DNA of 64,000 bases from Neurospora crassa OR74A. Lineage: Eukaryota > Ascomycota > Sordariomycetes > Sordariales > Sordariaceae. Shown piece by piece: positions 21,700 to 33,321 of the stretch (the stretch's first letter is position 1; every line of letters begins with the position of its first letter). Both the position numbers and the translations under genes were made by a program. Under the pieces are notes generated by a model that did not search any database, had not been told where the DNA came from, and saw only the letters and a list, made by a program, of their open reading frames with translations. The DNA lies in NCBI RefSeq assembly GCF_000182925.2, contig NC_026503.1, forward strand, positions 62,001 to 126,000, written 5' to 3'.

Positions 21700-23174
21700 T
21701 CAAAATGGCCAATCCATAACCGTCCTCTCCTCATTCCTCCTCGTCACCTGCACCTCATCGCCCACGCTGATCCGTACTTCCGGCTCCTTTTCTTCTCGCT
21801 CTTCCTCTTGCTCTTGCTCATCCCCTTCATCGCCAACACTCTCCCCCACGAACGCATACCTCCCAAACACAGGACTCCACTTGATCCCCAAATCCACTCT
21901 CCGATCCTTCATCAGCTTTTTGAGAACAGTCCCCATCTCCCCTTTGGCCGGCTTGCCCGTGTCGTAATCGACGTTTAGACTGGTGCAGCGGACGCAATTT
22001 CCTGTGAGGTGAAGTTTCGTTTTTGTTATCTTTGTCTTGCCGTTGGCGTTGCCGTTTGTCGGCGAGCAATTGGAACTCGAGGTAACGACAAGTTCACCCC
22101 AGTAATCTTCTGCCCACGCCTCCTCCCCTTCACCGTCCAAGACGAGGTTAGGGCGCATTTTGTACATTGGGACTTGCAGAGGTGTTGATTCGGAAGAAGG
22201 AGAGTCCATGTCGGGAGCGAGGCGGGCGGAGACGTTGGAGAGGGAAGATTCCGAGGTGATCAACAAGGGGGCGCAATCGGTGAATGTGATCCACGGCTTT
22301 GGCTTCCGGTCTTCTTCGCGTTCTGCTTGGATGGAGATCGGAACGGTGGGGAACCAGGAGGTTAGACTTGTTAGTGTGGAGAGCCATCCCCCTCCTCCTC
22401 CTCCTCCTCCTCCGGGTGGTTGCTGCTGTTGCTGGGCCGTCGCTGGTGGCAGTAAACTCGTCCCCAAGATCTGCCTCTTCCCATCCCCAAGATAAACAAA
22501 AACAACCTCAAACCCAAACCGCTCCGAAAACCACCGGTCGTACTCCTCCCCAACCTTGTAGCACGTCGTCGGGCTCCCATGCAGATTTACCTCCATCTTC
22601 TCCAACTCGTCGATTCTCGGCGGCGGATCAAGCTCAACGGTGATCGTCTCCGTTTCCAGCCTCTTGAGCTTTTCCCGCTCTGCCTGCTCTAGCTCTTTTC
22701 CCAGCTCCTCTCCACCGTCACTACCTGTACCCTCGGTGGGTAGAGACGGGGCGTGCCATTTCACGAGAACTTCCTTCTGCCCGTTATCGCGTGAAAGGAT
22801 GGTCTGTTCGAACAGTGCGCATTGCGGGTAGGAAGAGAGTTGCATCTTCTTCAACTCGGTCGACGTGGTGGAGCTGCTGCCATCGTCGGCTTCCGGTTTG
22901 GTTTTGACGTGGTACAGCATGAAGGTGCGATCATATTTGATGCCTTGGGGGGTGAGTTGGGCGTGTTGGAGGGGGATGGGGCGGAGGGCTTTTATGGGGT
23001 AGACGTAGACCTGAGAGACAGAGGGAGAGGCGTCAGTACGGGTGCATGTGGTGAGAGTACTTGTAACTGGTGTTGTGAAGGTCATGGGCTTGAGAGAAAC
23101 GGAGATACATCGATAAGCGCGGCGAGACTGGAGCGAGGGAAGGGAAGAGAGGGACATACCTGTGTGATCTTCAT
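21700..23174 (-). CDS. MOSC-domain protein (mARC/MoCo sulfurase C-terminal type)
   Basis: The first exon is only 15 nt (23,174-23,160, MKITQ), followed by a 149-bp intron (GTATGT donor, CTGAC branch, CAG acceptor) and one long exon, 23,010-21,700, giving 441 aa. This start restores the usual beginning of the MOSC N-terminal beta-barrel (VYVYPIKALRPIPL); extending the open frame upstream instead would read through the intron. The C-terminal MOSC domain carries GNCVRCTSLNVDYDTGK, with the Cys expected to ligate or transfer sulfur at the molybdenum cofactor. A poly-Gly run encoded by GGN repeats (about 22,388-22,413) forms a flexible linker between the domains. Family members reduce N-hydroxylated compounds or handle Moco; the exact substrate is unknown. 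Confidence 0.88.
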
Positions 23175-24045
23175 GGCTGCGGTTCATTCACTTCACTAGT
23201 CTGCCGACGCTGTCTGTGGGTATGCGAATAAGTGATCAGATGGTGCGCAAGCTTCTATGAGTATGAGGATTCCAGGCCGGCTGGGTACAAAAGGAAAAAC
23301 AACGAAAAAAAAAAATCCAGATTCAGTCGAGTGAGTTGATGTGCTGTGGGATTATGTTCTCGGCGTCCATGAACAATTGTTAGCGCTCCTGGCCCGTCGC
23401 GGCAAAGAGGAGCGACGGTCAGCGCGGGACCGACGCACAATGGTCAAAACTTTTCCTGTTGTGGCTTAGCGTGTGCATGCGTTCCACAGCGGAAGGGCGC
23501 GCCCAGGCACGCATATCAGACGAATGGGGTCTAGCCGCTGTGGAGACAAGCGGGGAGAGCCAGTTCCCCTCGGCGGGCGTTTGTCACGGTTTGTCCCCAT
23601 TATTGTTTGTCATTGAAGACGTCTCTTGAGTTCGTAATTCATCGCTCGTCATCACCACCTACCTCTACCTAGATAGGTACCTACCTCTATATACGCTTGT
23701 AGGTATCGATGCCACGCGCTACTTACTGATTCTGCTACACATTGCAAGTTCACGCATGGGGTTGCGAATGAGGCACCTCATCCGACGCTCCAATGATTGC
23801 TTCCTTTTTGCACACAGGTATTTTTCAGCAACGGCCCAGTCATCGCACCCGGCACCATCACCTCCGCGTTCAGATCTCCAAGATTGTTTGCCCAACACAA
23901 TCACAGACGCCATGGTAACTCGTCAAGGATCTTGATGAGCGACTCCTGTCACGTCTATTTCACATGAGTACCTATTTCTCCCTAAGCTGCCCTTCTTTCG
24001 TCATGTTTCCTTTTGCCGTTTCCCCTACTCCGCAGGTGCTATCTC
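23175..24045. other. Intergenic (promoter of MOSC gene, 3' side of GH71 gene)
   Basis: No gene is supported. Contains an 11-base A run near 23,308 and a TACC/GGTA microsatellite at about 23,660-23,695. Confidence 0.5.
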
Positions 24046-27000
24046 TCATCTTTTACTTCTACAGGCATTGATGATTTTCTGAACCTTTCTGTCATTCTCG
24101 ACAAAGATGTCACCAAGTTTTGCAACGCTAGAGGGAGGCATGGCCTTCCGTGCCTTGCCAGCCTCGGCCAAAGACTTCTCTGACCTTCCACCTCCTGCGA
24201 ATCCCACCAGCATACCCATAATGGCAAAGGGTGCCGATGCTGGGTCCTCGACTATGTCGTAGGCGGTCAAGCCCACGTTGCCCGCAATGTCTATAAGAGC
24301 AACGATGCGTGAGACCATGGCAATCCCGCCGAACAAGGCCCCACCAGCCTCGCCGATGACGGGAATGACCATCAAGACGATACCCAGGATGAGCAAGATG
24401 AGTTTCTTCTTGTTTTCTTCGATAATGTGAGCTCCCATCTTCTTGATCTCGTTCATGTTGTCGATAGCTTGTTGTAGCATGAATATGGGCATGCTGGCCG
24501 CAGTGACAATATCTCCGCTATCAACTTCATTGGTGCCGGTTGCCACCAGGGAGAACGCGACTACCAAACTGTCCACAAGGGCTGTCATGTTTGCCAAGGC
24601 CGCCTCTAGCACCACTTTTGGGTTCGGCACTGAGATCTGTTTGTAGGTGTTCCCATGTCAGTAATTGTCTCTCAAACCATGCTGGCGGACTGGATTCTTA
24701 ACTTACGTCCTTGGTGTCGATAGCTATAGGGAAGTTGGTCAACGTCTGGCGAGCTGGCCGACATCCGCTATTTTTACCCTGGCCACCGACGTGGGCTCCA
24801 TCGTCACCACCAAAATCCTTGCACGCACGAGGAAGTTTAACATCGCCGAAAGTAATCCATTCCTTCGCTATTCCGAGTTTGTCCAAGACCTCAGCATAAA
24901 AGCCCGTTTCGTTACGCAAGGTAAATGTAACATCCCAATCGTCTGACGGTAAGATATCCAAGCCAACATGTTCACAAGCCTTCTTCTCATGCTTATGCCC
25001 TTCATATGTTAGAACACAGTCGAAGTACTTGAGTCCAGGCGAATAACGACTTCCTGGAGAGGCGAAAGTTCGCAACTGTGGGCTAACGCTCTTCTTGATC
25101 CAGTCTTGATAAGTGTCAAACAAATGATCATACCCCTTAGTGCTCTGCTCATATTCGTCTTTGAGGCCTAGGAGGGTACCAATCAAGATATTAAGTGCCC
25201 ATTGATTCCAGCAGAAGGAAGGAATTGACTGAGTGTCGGCCGCATTAACAAGATCGTCCAGCGTTTGGGGCGCCTCGGAGGGATCGCAGCTTAGCTCCTC
25301 TATGGGCTCCATATCCATGTACAGGTCCTCAATCGGGTCGTAGAACTCGCCATAGCCCGAATAGTCGAACACGCCATCCTCGAAACACACGTCGCCTGGG
25401 CAGTAACCACGCTGGCAGGCAAAGCTACAGAGGCCATAGTCAAGAAGGCTAGGTAGAGGCTTCATGTTGGCCATGGATGTTGTGTTGGGGTCGAGGATGT
25501 TGGCGAACCCCCAGCCGATGCTGCAGATACAGACCCTGAGCGGGCAGTACCCATGGCGGCAGGTAAAGTCGCAAAGTTCTTCAAAGTATTCTTGTCCTGG
25601 CTGGGACGTGCCGGCGGTGCAATATAGCGGTTCGAAAAGGGACTGCGGCCGAACTATAAGTGGATCTTTCGTCGTGAGGCAGTATTGGTGAAAGTCAGAG
25701 CAATTGCCATAGTTGCAGGCAAAGGAACAAAGCCCCGAGACACTCTCGTCTAAGTCTCCCCTGGGGTATCCTTGGACGCCTGTGGCCTTGGGTAGAGTAG
25801 GGGGCTTGCCCAGCCGTGTGCACACACAGGCAGTATTGGGGCAGTATCCCAATGAGCAGGTAAATTCGCAGAGATCTTTGACAACATGCATGCCGGTTCC
25901 GTTGACACAGACAGCCTGACTGATATCTGCCACTTGACCCTCGATGGGCGAAGGGGCTATCGCACCCACCACATAGGCATTGTAATTTGTGAATCCGTTC
26001 CAAAGATGGCATTCATCATGAATTTGGGCACCGTAGATAGTCAGGACCGGGTCACCGGATGTGCCATAGATGATGATCTTGACTGGGCCGCCACTGGCAA
26101 TCTCGCACTCACCGAGATACATGCCGGCCCCGTCGCCGTCGGGACCCTGGTAGACCGTACCAGCCCTGATCGTACCGCCAACGTTGCAGGTGACCACTTC
26201 TGGCGGGCCTTTCAGCAGGGCAATGAAATGTATCTTGTGGTCCAGTACCTCTTCAGGTTCGAATTCGACCTGCAGTTGGGAGGCGGTATTGGCGACTGTT
26301 CCGTTGTGGTCACAATTCGCCGGATCAACCAACATGTACCAGGCCACGGCTTGCTCATGATCAAGCCTGGACACATTGTTCTTGTACATGTCGATTACAA
26401 ACGGTAGGATATCACGCCAGGCGTCGTGAGGCAGCGATCCGTAGTTGTATGGAGCCCTGCCAATGTCGAAAGCTGCCATGGCGTGTTCTCTAACCGGAGC
26501 GATGTAGTGAGACTCCCCGTAATCGTTCCAGGAAATGATCTGAACGAACTCTGGCTGCCACCACTGCGCCTGGATCCAACGGTCACCCCACGCTCGGTCA
26601 CCGCGCCAGAGCCAATTCTTGTTGTACCCAGGTAGATTGGTGTAGAACCAGGGTGAAATCGGCATCATGTACGGCTTTCCGTTCAGATATTGGGCGTACG
26701 AGGCATCCGTGTACGTGTACATGTCCCAGTCTCCCCAGGCCCATGCCGCCCAAGAGAAGAGCCCGTCAGCGACCCCGTCTCCTGCAGCCATTGCTTTCAT
26801 GGCCCCCAAAGAAGACCAGTCAGGCATGAAGAAGCAGGATGTCTGGCTCTTGATGTCGATCCAATCAGTGGCATGTTCGGGACCTTCAAAAGTCGACACA
26901 AAAGGCTTGCCGTGGTGATGATAGTAGGCGCTGCTCGAAGCATAGGTCGTAATGTACTTGATCACCGTTTCCTTGGGCCAGAACCCGTTGCCGGCGTAGT

Positions 27001-27357
27001 CAAATGAGAAGAAAAGTTGCATGCCCACGCTTGCGGCGGCGGAAAATGCGGCTGGGAGTGACTGCTCGTTGACCGGGTCACCATGGGCCATGTTCAAAGC
27101 AAAGGCGTCGATGTGTGCCTTCTTGGCTAGAAGCATGTCCTCTTGCCAGTCACTCGTTGTGTAGTTCTCCGTATTGCCAACCTTCAAAGAGCCAAGTTAG
27201 AATCACAACCTCAATCTGTAGATGTATACCTCTATTGATCTGGAGTGCACCAGTTGGGATGGGACCAAATTCATACCATGAAGTGGGCAAATACAGCTTT
27301 TGCCGTGACCTGAGTCACAATGGTGGCAGCAGCCACCGCCAGAGTTAACCACCGCAT
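24046..27357 (-). CDS. GH71 alpha-1,3-glucanase with Cys-motif repeats and hydrophobic C-terminal module
   Basis: Three exons: 27,357-27,277, 27,181-24,707 and 24,636-24,046. Introns are 95 bp (GTATGA...AAG) and 70 bp (GTAAGT, CTGAC branch, CAG), and all joints are phase 0; the product is 1,048 aa. Residues 1-19 form a signal peptide, and the mature end KAVFAHFMVGN is typical of GH71. The catalytic domain (about 20-330) shows AHIDAFALNMA, FFSFDYAGNG, FVSTFEGPEH and SWNDYGESHYI (about 243-254); the family hydrolyses alpha-1,3-glucan of fungal walls. Four copies of C-x-F-x-C-x2-G/Y-x-C-x(4)-C follow at about 465-481, 512-528, 564-580 and 612-626. The last 200 residues contain long hydrophobic helices (KKLILLILGIVLMVIPVIGE), a tail type I associate with killer-toxin-like chitinases and some GH71 proteins. 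It may act on the organism's own wall or on competitors. Confidence 0.9.
25380..25875 (-). repeat. Four Cys-motif repeats inside the GH71 protein
   Basis: The copies read CEFTCSLGYCPNTACVC, CSFACNYGNCSDFHQYC, CDFTCRHGYCPLRVCIC and CSFACQRGYCPGDVC. They are spaced by 30-35 residues of Pro/Gly/Ser-rich linker. The same motif occurs twice in the secreted protein at 32,312-33,939. Confidence 0.85.
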
Positions 27358-29240
27358 TGCGTCGCAAGCTTGCTGGTGATTACCTCTAGAGTTCGTTGAC
27401 CTAGAGGCACATACACGCTAGGTAGATAAAGGTGTAGGTAGGTAGGTAGAGAGAGGGTAGAGGTAGCGCAAGGTACCTAAGGAGAGAGAGAAATTGAATG
27501 AAAGACGAGTGAATCCCTGAGCGGGTGTCTGCAGCAACCTTGGTACATGTAGTTGTCTCTTCCTGTTACTCTAGTTCGACTTATTACTAATTTCTTGCTC
27601 GACATACGCAACGCGAGGCCCAGTCCATCTGTGGATACATGACCTCTATGTTCCGGATGTCAAGAACGAAAACTAAGGTTGCACTACCTAGGTACCTCGA
27701 CTTCCAGCTGTCCGAGGCAATTGATGGAAGAACATAACGGATGATCGGATCCACGGAAGCACTAAGCGTCAACATTGAAGTGGAAGTTTCCGGAGGCCCG
27801 AAGTCCAGGTTAGAGGTCTCGACTCTCAATATTGGTTTTGTCTACAACCTTGAACCTCAACTGACCTCTAGGTGCAAGTCAAGTCACCAACAGCATGCCT
27901 CTAGGCTTAGATAGGTAGGTAGATACCTACCTCTAGGTAGAGGGGCTTTCAAAGTCTTTGAAATGCGGGCTTCGTCACATTCACGCCGAAGTCAAGGTCT
28001 AGGTGCTATTAGATCTTTACAATGTAGTATATGCAGGCTCGTCAAACCGATATACACTGGCCAGCTTCCAAAATGCGTTGAGGAGCAATACTGTGTTCTT
28101 CCTCTGTTGCCAAAATCCCACCGATGGAACATCTCCAGTCTGGTCCAGTCCTGAGGTATCTTCCTTCATCCTGGAGGTGCTTTGCATTCCACACGTTCCA
28201 TGTCTTGTCACATTGATGCTACCTGACCCGTGGTAATAAAAAAAATGGAAAAAGAAAAAAAAAGCCGAAAAAAGACACAACCAAGGTATTCATAGGTAGG
28301 TACCTGGCAGATTTTCATGTTTGGTGCCAAACAAGTACAAACAGGTAGAGGTAGGTACACCTAGAGGTACCTAGAGGTATATCTCTACTTTGGTTATTTG
28401 AAAGGTTCCCGGTGGTACGGTTTGTACCAGGTAGAAGTAGAGGTAGTATTGGATTGCATGCCTGCACGTATGTGCCTCTACGCTAGGTTACGTCGAGGTA
28501 GGGTAGAACAACAAGCGCCAATATCCACGACCCACCAAATAGCCGAGACGGGAGATTTAAGCCTACCTAGCGTGCTCTCTTTGCTGAACGAGAAACTCAC
28601 CTAGACTTAACGATACAACTACCTCTATGGTACATGTACTTCTGAACACTGATCGGATGATTGAAGCCGAACATGCGCAAGGCGACCGAGTGAATCCCAC
28701 CAGAGTGTGGACTGGAGTCACACCAGGATGGAGATATCACATGTGGACATTACCAACCTCTACCCGAAGTTGACATGGGGTTGAATCTTGCACTATCATG
28801 TCGAGACTGCTCGGACGCTTGAAGGCTGAGGTGCCTGTTGATCCTTGTAATCCTGGCGACTCCTCGCTAACCTTAGAGGTAGTAGGTAGGTACCTTACAT
28901 ACCTACCTGTACCCAAGCATTACCACGGTCAACCTGCATGGGGGTACCTCTAGGCAAAGATAGGTGGGTAGACTAGGTTGGATGAGAGATGAAGATTAGA
29001 CGTCTTGTTGTGATGCACGATGACTGGGCATTCTCGTAGAGGTAGGTATTTTCAAAGAAGAATGTTTTAAGCAAGCTCTTTCCCCTTCAATTCGTCATGC
29101 TTAAGGCCAGGAAATACTTACCTTCTACCTACATCCTCGGATGATTCATTCTTTGGTCGTATCAGTTCTCATCTCCCCTCGCCATCTCACACACAACTCT
29201 CCACGTCCAGACCACCGCCAGGCCAGGCCACACCATCACA
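27358..29240. other. Divergent promoter region between GH71 and secreted orphan
   Basis: About 1.9 kb without a supported gene. Rich in TACC/GGTA and AGAGGTA microsatellites (27,418-27,480; 27,905-27,950; 28,295-28,385; 28,870-28,960). A-rich runs lie near 28,238-28,262. Both flanking genes point outwards, so the stretch should hold both promoters. Confidence 0.55.
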
Positions 29241-30231
29241 ATGCTGGCACGCTCAGCATGGACCTGGATCATCCTCTTTACAGGATGGGCTAGCATTGTC
29301 GCAAGCAAGAGCCCTGCAGCCGTCTACGAAATGATCTTCTCCTACCACATTTACAACATTGCCTGGCAGTATCGGGGTGCAGACCAGGAGTACATCTACC
29401 GTCTCCTCGACCCTGTAAAAGACGACGAGCTATTCAACATGTCTTATAGGAAAAAAGGGCATCGAGGAAGCCTAGCCCATGGCCAGATGGACTGGAAAGA
29501 GTTTTGCCTAGCTTGGTTCAAAGACGACACGTTGGGCCCTGAACATATCCCAGAGCTGGATCCGCAAGATCTCAGGAAAACGGCCGCTGAGCTGAAGAAG
29601 GTCCGCGATCTGGAAATGGTGAAGACAAAATTAGCAGCAGGCAAGAAGCAAGATGTCGCGTATCACGAACTGCTCCGAAGTTGGAGAAAAATGATCGAAG
29701 AAGCTCAAGCACATCTGTAAGTGAACATGGCCCATGCATCCAATATAGCGGACACAGGTTTGGTTCTGCTGACACTTTGGTTATAGTGGTGACTCCAAAA
29801 TCGCGACTGATCTCAAAAGCATAGCCCTTGCGACCGGAAGAGCTGGGGAAGTTCGAAATTACGAGTTTTGGCAGATGAAATATTTCGGTGAAGACATGAG
29901 AAGGCAGCTCCCTGGAATCAAGCTCAAAAGCCGGATAGTCAGCATCCCGGAGTTTGGAGCAACATACAGAGTATTTGATTTCCGGGCAACTATGACGGAC
30001 CCCAATAATAAGGCCAAGATGCCAAAAGCCCTTGGGTTAAGCGAGTCCTCGCCCTGGGTGATGAAGTACTTAGAGAAGATATCGGAGTATGGGGTGACGG
30101 CATTCGGACCAAAAACTCGCAAACAGAGAGAGCTCAACCGGAAATCAGCCTCCCACCGCAGAGTCTTGATGGCTGTGAATGAATTCGACCGGATTGCAAA
30201 TGGTTTGGATCATTATTGCAAGGAGCAGTAG
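29241..30231 (+). CDS. Predicted secreted protein of unknown function
   Basis: Two exons, 29,241-29,716 and 29,787-30,231, give 306 aa. The 70-bp intron has donor GTAAGT, branch CTGAC and acceptor TAG, and the split codon rejoins as Leu. The N-terminus MLARSAWTWIILFTGWASIVAS is a good signal peptide. The mature protein is mostly alpha-helical and charged, with an amphipathic Lys/Glu-rich middle (about residues 105-150), and has few Cys. No catalytic motif is recognisable and I do not know the family. It lies between the GH71 gene and the Cys-motif protein, in a run of secreted-protein genes. The model is well supported by splice sites; the function is open. Confidence 0.75.
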
Positions 30232-32311
30232 TCGCTGACAGGATGCAGGAGAGATAGCGATCAAATCATAGGAGCGGTATCTGAAGGCGGGACACTAGGT
30301 GCGTGTAGAGGCATATCGCTCGAGTGAAGGGAACGAGGAAGGGCATGTATCCGTAACGGAAGTACATTAGGTAGATACAGAGCGTAGCTGCAGCGCTCCC
30401 AGGTTTTGACACGAATGGATTTCAGTTCCTTCCGAAGCAAGCAGTCTGCCATCTTTGCAAAGTCATGAGGCCATGTCGAAAAGGAGAGCACGTACCTATG
30501 TCTAGTCCCGTACTACTGTGTGACCCGAAGTCATTTGGACAAGAATGCTAATTCGGAACATACATGTTTAGATGGGGACTGGATGTTGCATGCCTTGGAA
30601 GAGTCATGATGGTCTGGTGTTTAGGTAGAGGTAGCAAAGGACTGAGAGCACCAGAAACGGATCCCCGGCTGTGTCAACAATGTACCTCGGGAGTGCAGCT
30701 CGGACCATCGGGCGGCTTCGGCATGGGCTGCAGGTGGGCCAGCCAGAGGTACATACTACATGCGCACGACAAGCTCAGCTGGCAACGACCGTCGCCATCC
30801 AAACGGGCCAAATCTACGAATCCCGCATAAGGAAGGTTACTAGGAGGTGACATTGGAAAGAGTGTAGGATTTGTGACTCTGTAATCTTGGAGTCTCGACT
30901 TTCAGGAACCAAAATGGAACCAACAGTCGAGGGGCGTGTTTGGCACCAGTGATGCCAGGCGCGTAGGTACCTACCTAATTGATAGATACCTCTACCTAGC
31001 ACCTACCTAGTTGGTGTGGGGCCATACAAACAACCCCTGTACATACTGTGGAATGCCAACCGCTGAATTGGTGCGATTCACCCCCGAGCTTCCTCCGCTG
31101 AGGTGATCCGTCTTGAGCTAAACTGAACGTCCTTGTAGTGTACGTCGTGGGGTGCACCCCCAATACCTAGGTACTACGCAACGATGTATTCTCCTTCCTG
31201 ATAAGGCTACCAACACTCCGACAGATAGGGACCAGGAATTACCTCTACCCCTAGTCTACCCGATATTTCCTGGGTACCTAGAAACGGGTCCCGGTCGGAC
31301 AGAAACCTCTAGTCCCCTAGCCCTGCCAGAAAGTGCAGATTTTTGCGTTGTACCGAGTCTAATCGCACTCGCCGACTACCTACATATGTAAGGTAGTACC
31401 TACCTGGTATACTGCCTATCATTGGAACCAAATACGCCCGGGAAAGCGCTTTCCAGGAACCAACAACCCGACAACAACCCTTTGCGGGCCGAGAATCCTT
31501 GTTGTTGGCTTCTCCACATGCAACACATGCTACCTGGAGATAGGCGGGTTGTACCTTCATTTCCGTACCCTATGAGATCGGATGTCTTCCATAGCTACCC
31601 TGCGTACCTACCCACTCGTGCCGCCAAGCTAGTGTCAATAGCTCGAGGTGTAGCGAGAATGAAAGCTGTAGGCGATGTTGTGTTGGTTCCCCAACTTCCT
31701 GTTTGATCCAAGCTCCTGGTTCCTGCTTCCGCCATTACAATGACAACCTGAACTGCAGTGCATACGATGTGCAAGGTGGAGAGTGGAGAGAGGGACCTTC
31801 CGCCAGTTCCCATCTACAGTACATACCTTAGGTACCTAGTCGTAGACACCAGACAGGTACGCAGTACGCTGCACTGCAGTCCCGATCACACTGCTGCTGC
31901 ATCTAGACGCCATCTCCCGAACTGCCGGGTCCCATATGTTTCAGGGGAGAGTCACAGATAGGTACCTCTAGGTAGTAAGTGGGGTATGTACCTTAGATAA
32001 AGGTAGAGGTATCGTTGCAACCTGAAGCGGCACGGGACCAACCATGATTGCAATGGGCAGATCAAGTCCTGGAAGCCCGAGAGCTTTGCATGACCGGGCC
32101 GGCTTCCGCATTTTACTGTAGTGTCAACACCAAAGGGGGCTTAACGACCGAGGTAAATGTAATCGTATCGGCCAGTCGTTGGAATGGCCATGCTTCATTA
32201 AAACACAGAGTCTTGCCATGTCGACTTACTTCCAAATCAAAACCTTCCTCCATCATACATCCCAACCACCAACTCTCAGAGCCGCCTGGCTGTTCCAGTC
32301 CAGTCCTCATC
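30232..32311. other. Intergenic, microsatellite-rich
   Basis: About 2.1 kb in which only short, unconvincing open frames exist. TACC/GGTA repeats occur near 30,963-31,012, 31,392-31,405, 31,826-31,838 and 31,960-32,010. I see no RNA gene or mobile element. Confidence 0.5.
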
Positions 32312-33290
32312 ATGCCCGTCAAGTTTGCCATCAGCTCTAGCGCTCTGTCACTAGCGCTTTTGCTCTTTGGTCAAGGCAATCCGTGCCTCGCCGCGACAAC
32401 AGTTGACAATTCTTATATTTACTTGGACAATGCAGAATATCTTGTCGAATCCTCCAATCTCATCAAGATGTCCTGGTCCGCATTGGAGGCCGCCTTTGCC
32501 AGCCCCAACCGCTCGGACATTGCCACTTTCACCGGTCTGGACTGGACAAAGCCGTACCCCGGGACTCCAGTATCAGGCTTCACTGCCCATCTGCGGATAG
32601 CGGACGAGGTGCGTTTCCCGCCCGCCGTGACGGAAGAGAATGTTGTCACCAACGTGGCAGCTCTCAATTTCGGCATTCCGCCCTCCATGAAGAAGGCAAA
32701 TGGCCTCCCCAAAAGCATACATTCCTCGTGGTACATCTGTCAACACTACTACATCAGCACCCTGCCTGACCCGACATCGGATATCGCGCACGATTGTTCC
32801 TTTCTACCCAGTCAATGCCAGAAAGACCTGAAAGCCAGCTTGACTAAGAACTGGGGAGCATTCGAGAGCGAGCAGGGTGGCATGTGCGGCACATGGGCCT
32901 TTGACTTCATCACGGAAAGCTGCCAAGGCACGCTGGGAAGGCTCACATCAGATGTACTGGGTAAGCACAATCTTCGAGTATGAGTGTGCATGGAGTGAGG
33001 ATGATGTCTAATTCTTCACAGGTTGTCCTGCGTCCATTACCGAGGATGATGGCTCTGCGAGAGATTTCGCAGTTGATGAAGTAGGACCCTATGCGTGGAT
33101 GGTTGGCACCGGTTTCAACGACCCGGGCAATCAAACATCGTATTATGCTGCATCCAACAGGACCTACATTTTTGCTACTGTTTTCGGGTACAACTCTGGA
33201 TACACTGGTTCGGTCCAGCCGGTGGTCGAACTTGCTTGTCTTCGACCCCAGTGGACCGCACCACCAGAACCGCCAAAATCGACCCAGACC

Positions 33291-33321
<31 letters not shown>

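Noticed and set aside
26255-26275. GGTTCGAATTC resembling a tRNA B box
   Set aside because: Lies inside the GH71 coding exon with no cloverleaf around it.
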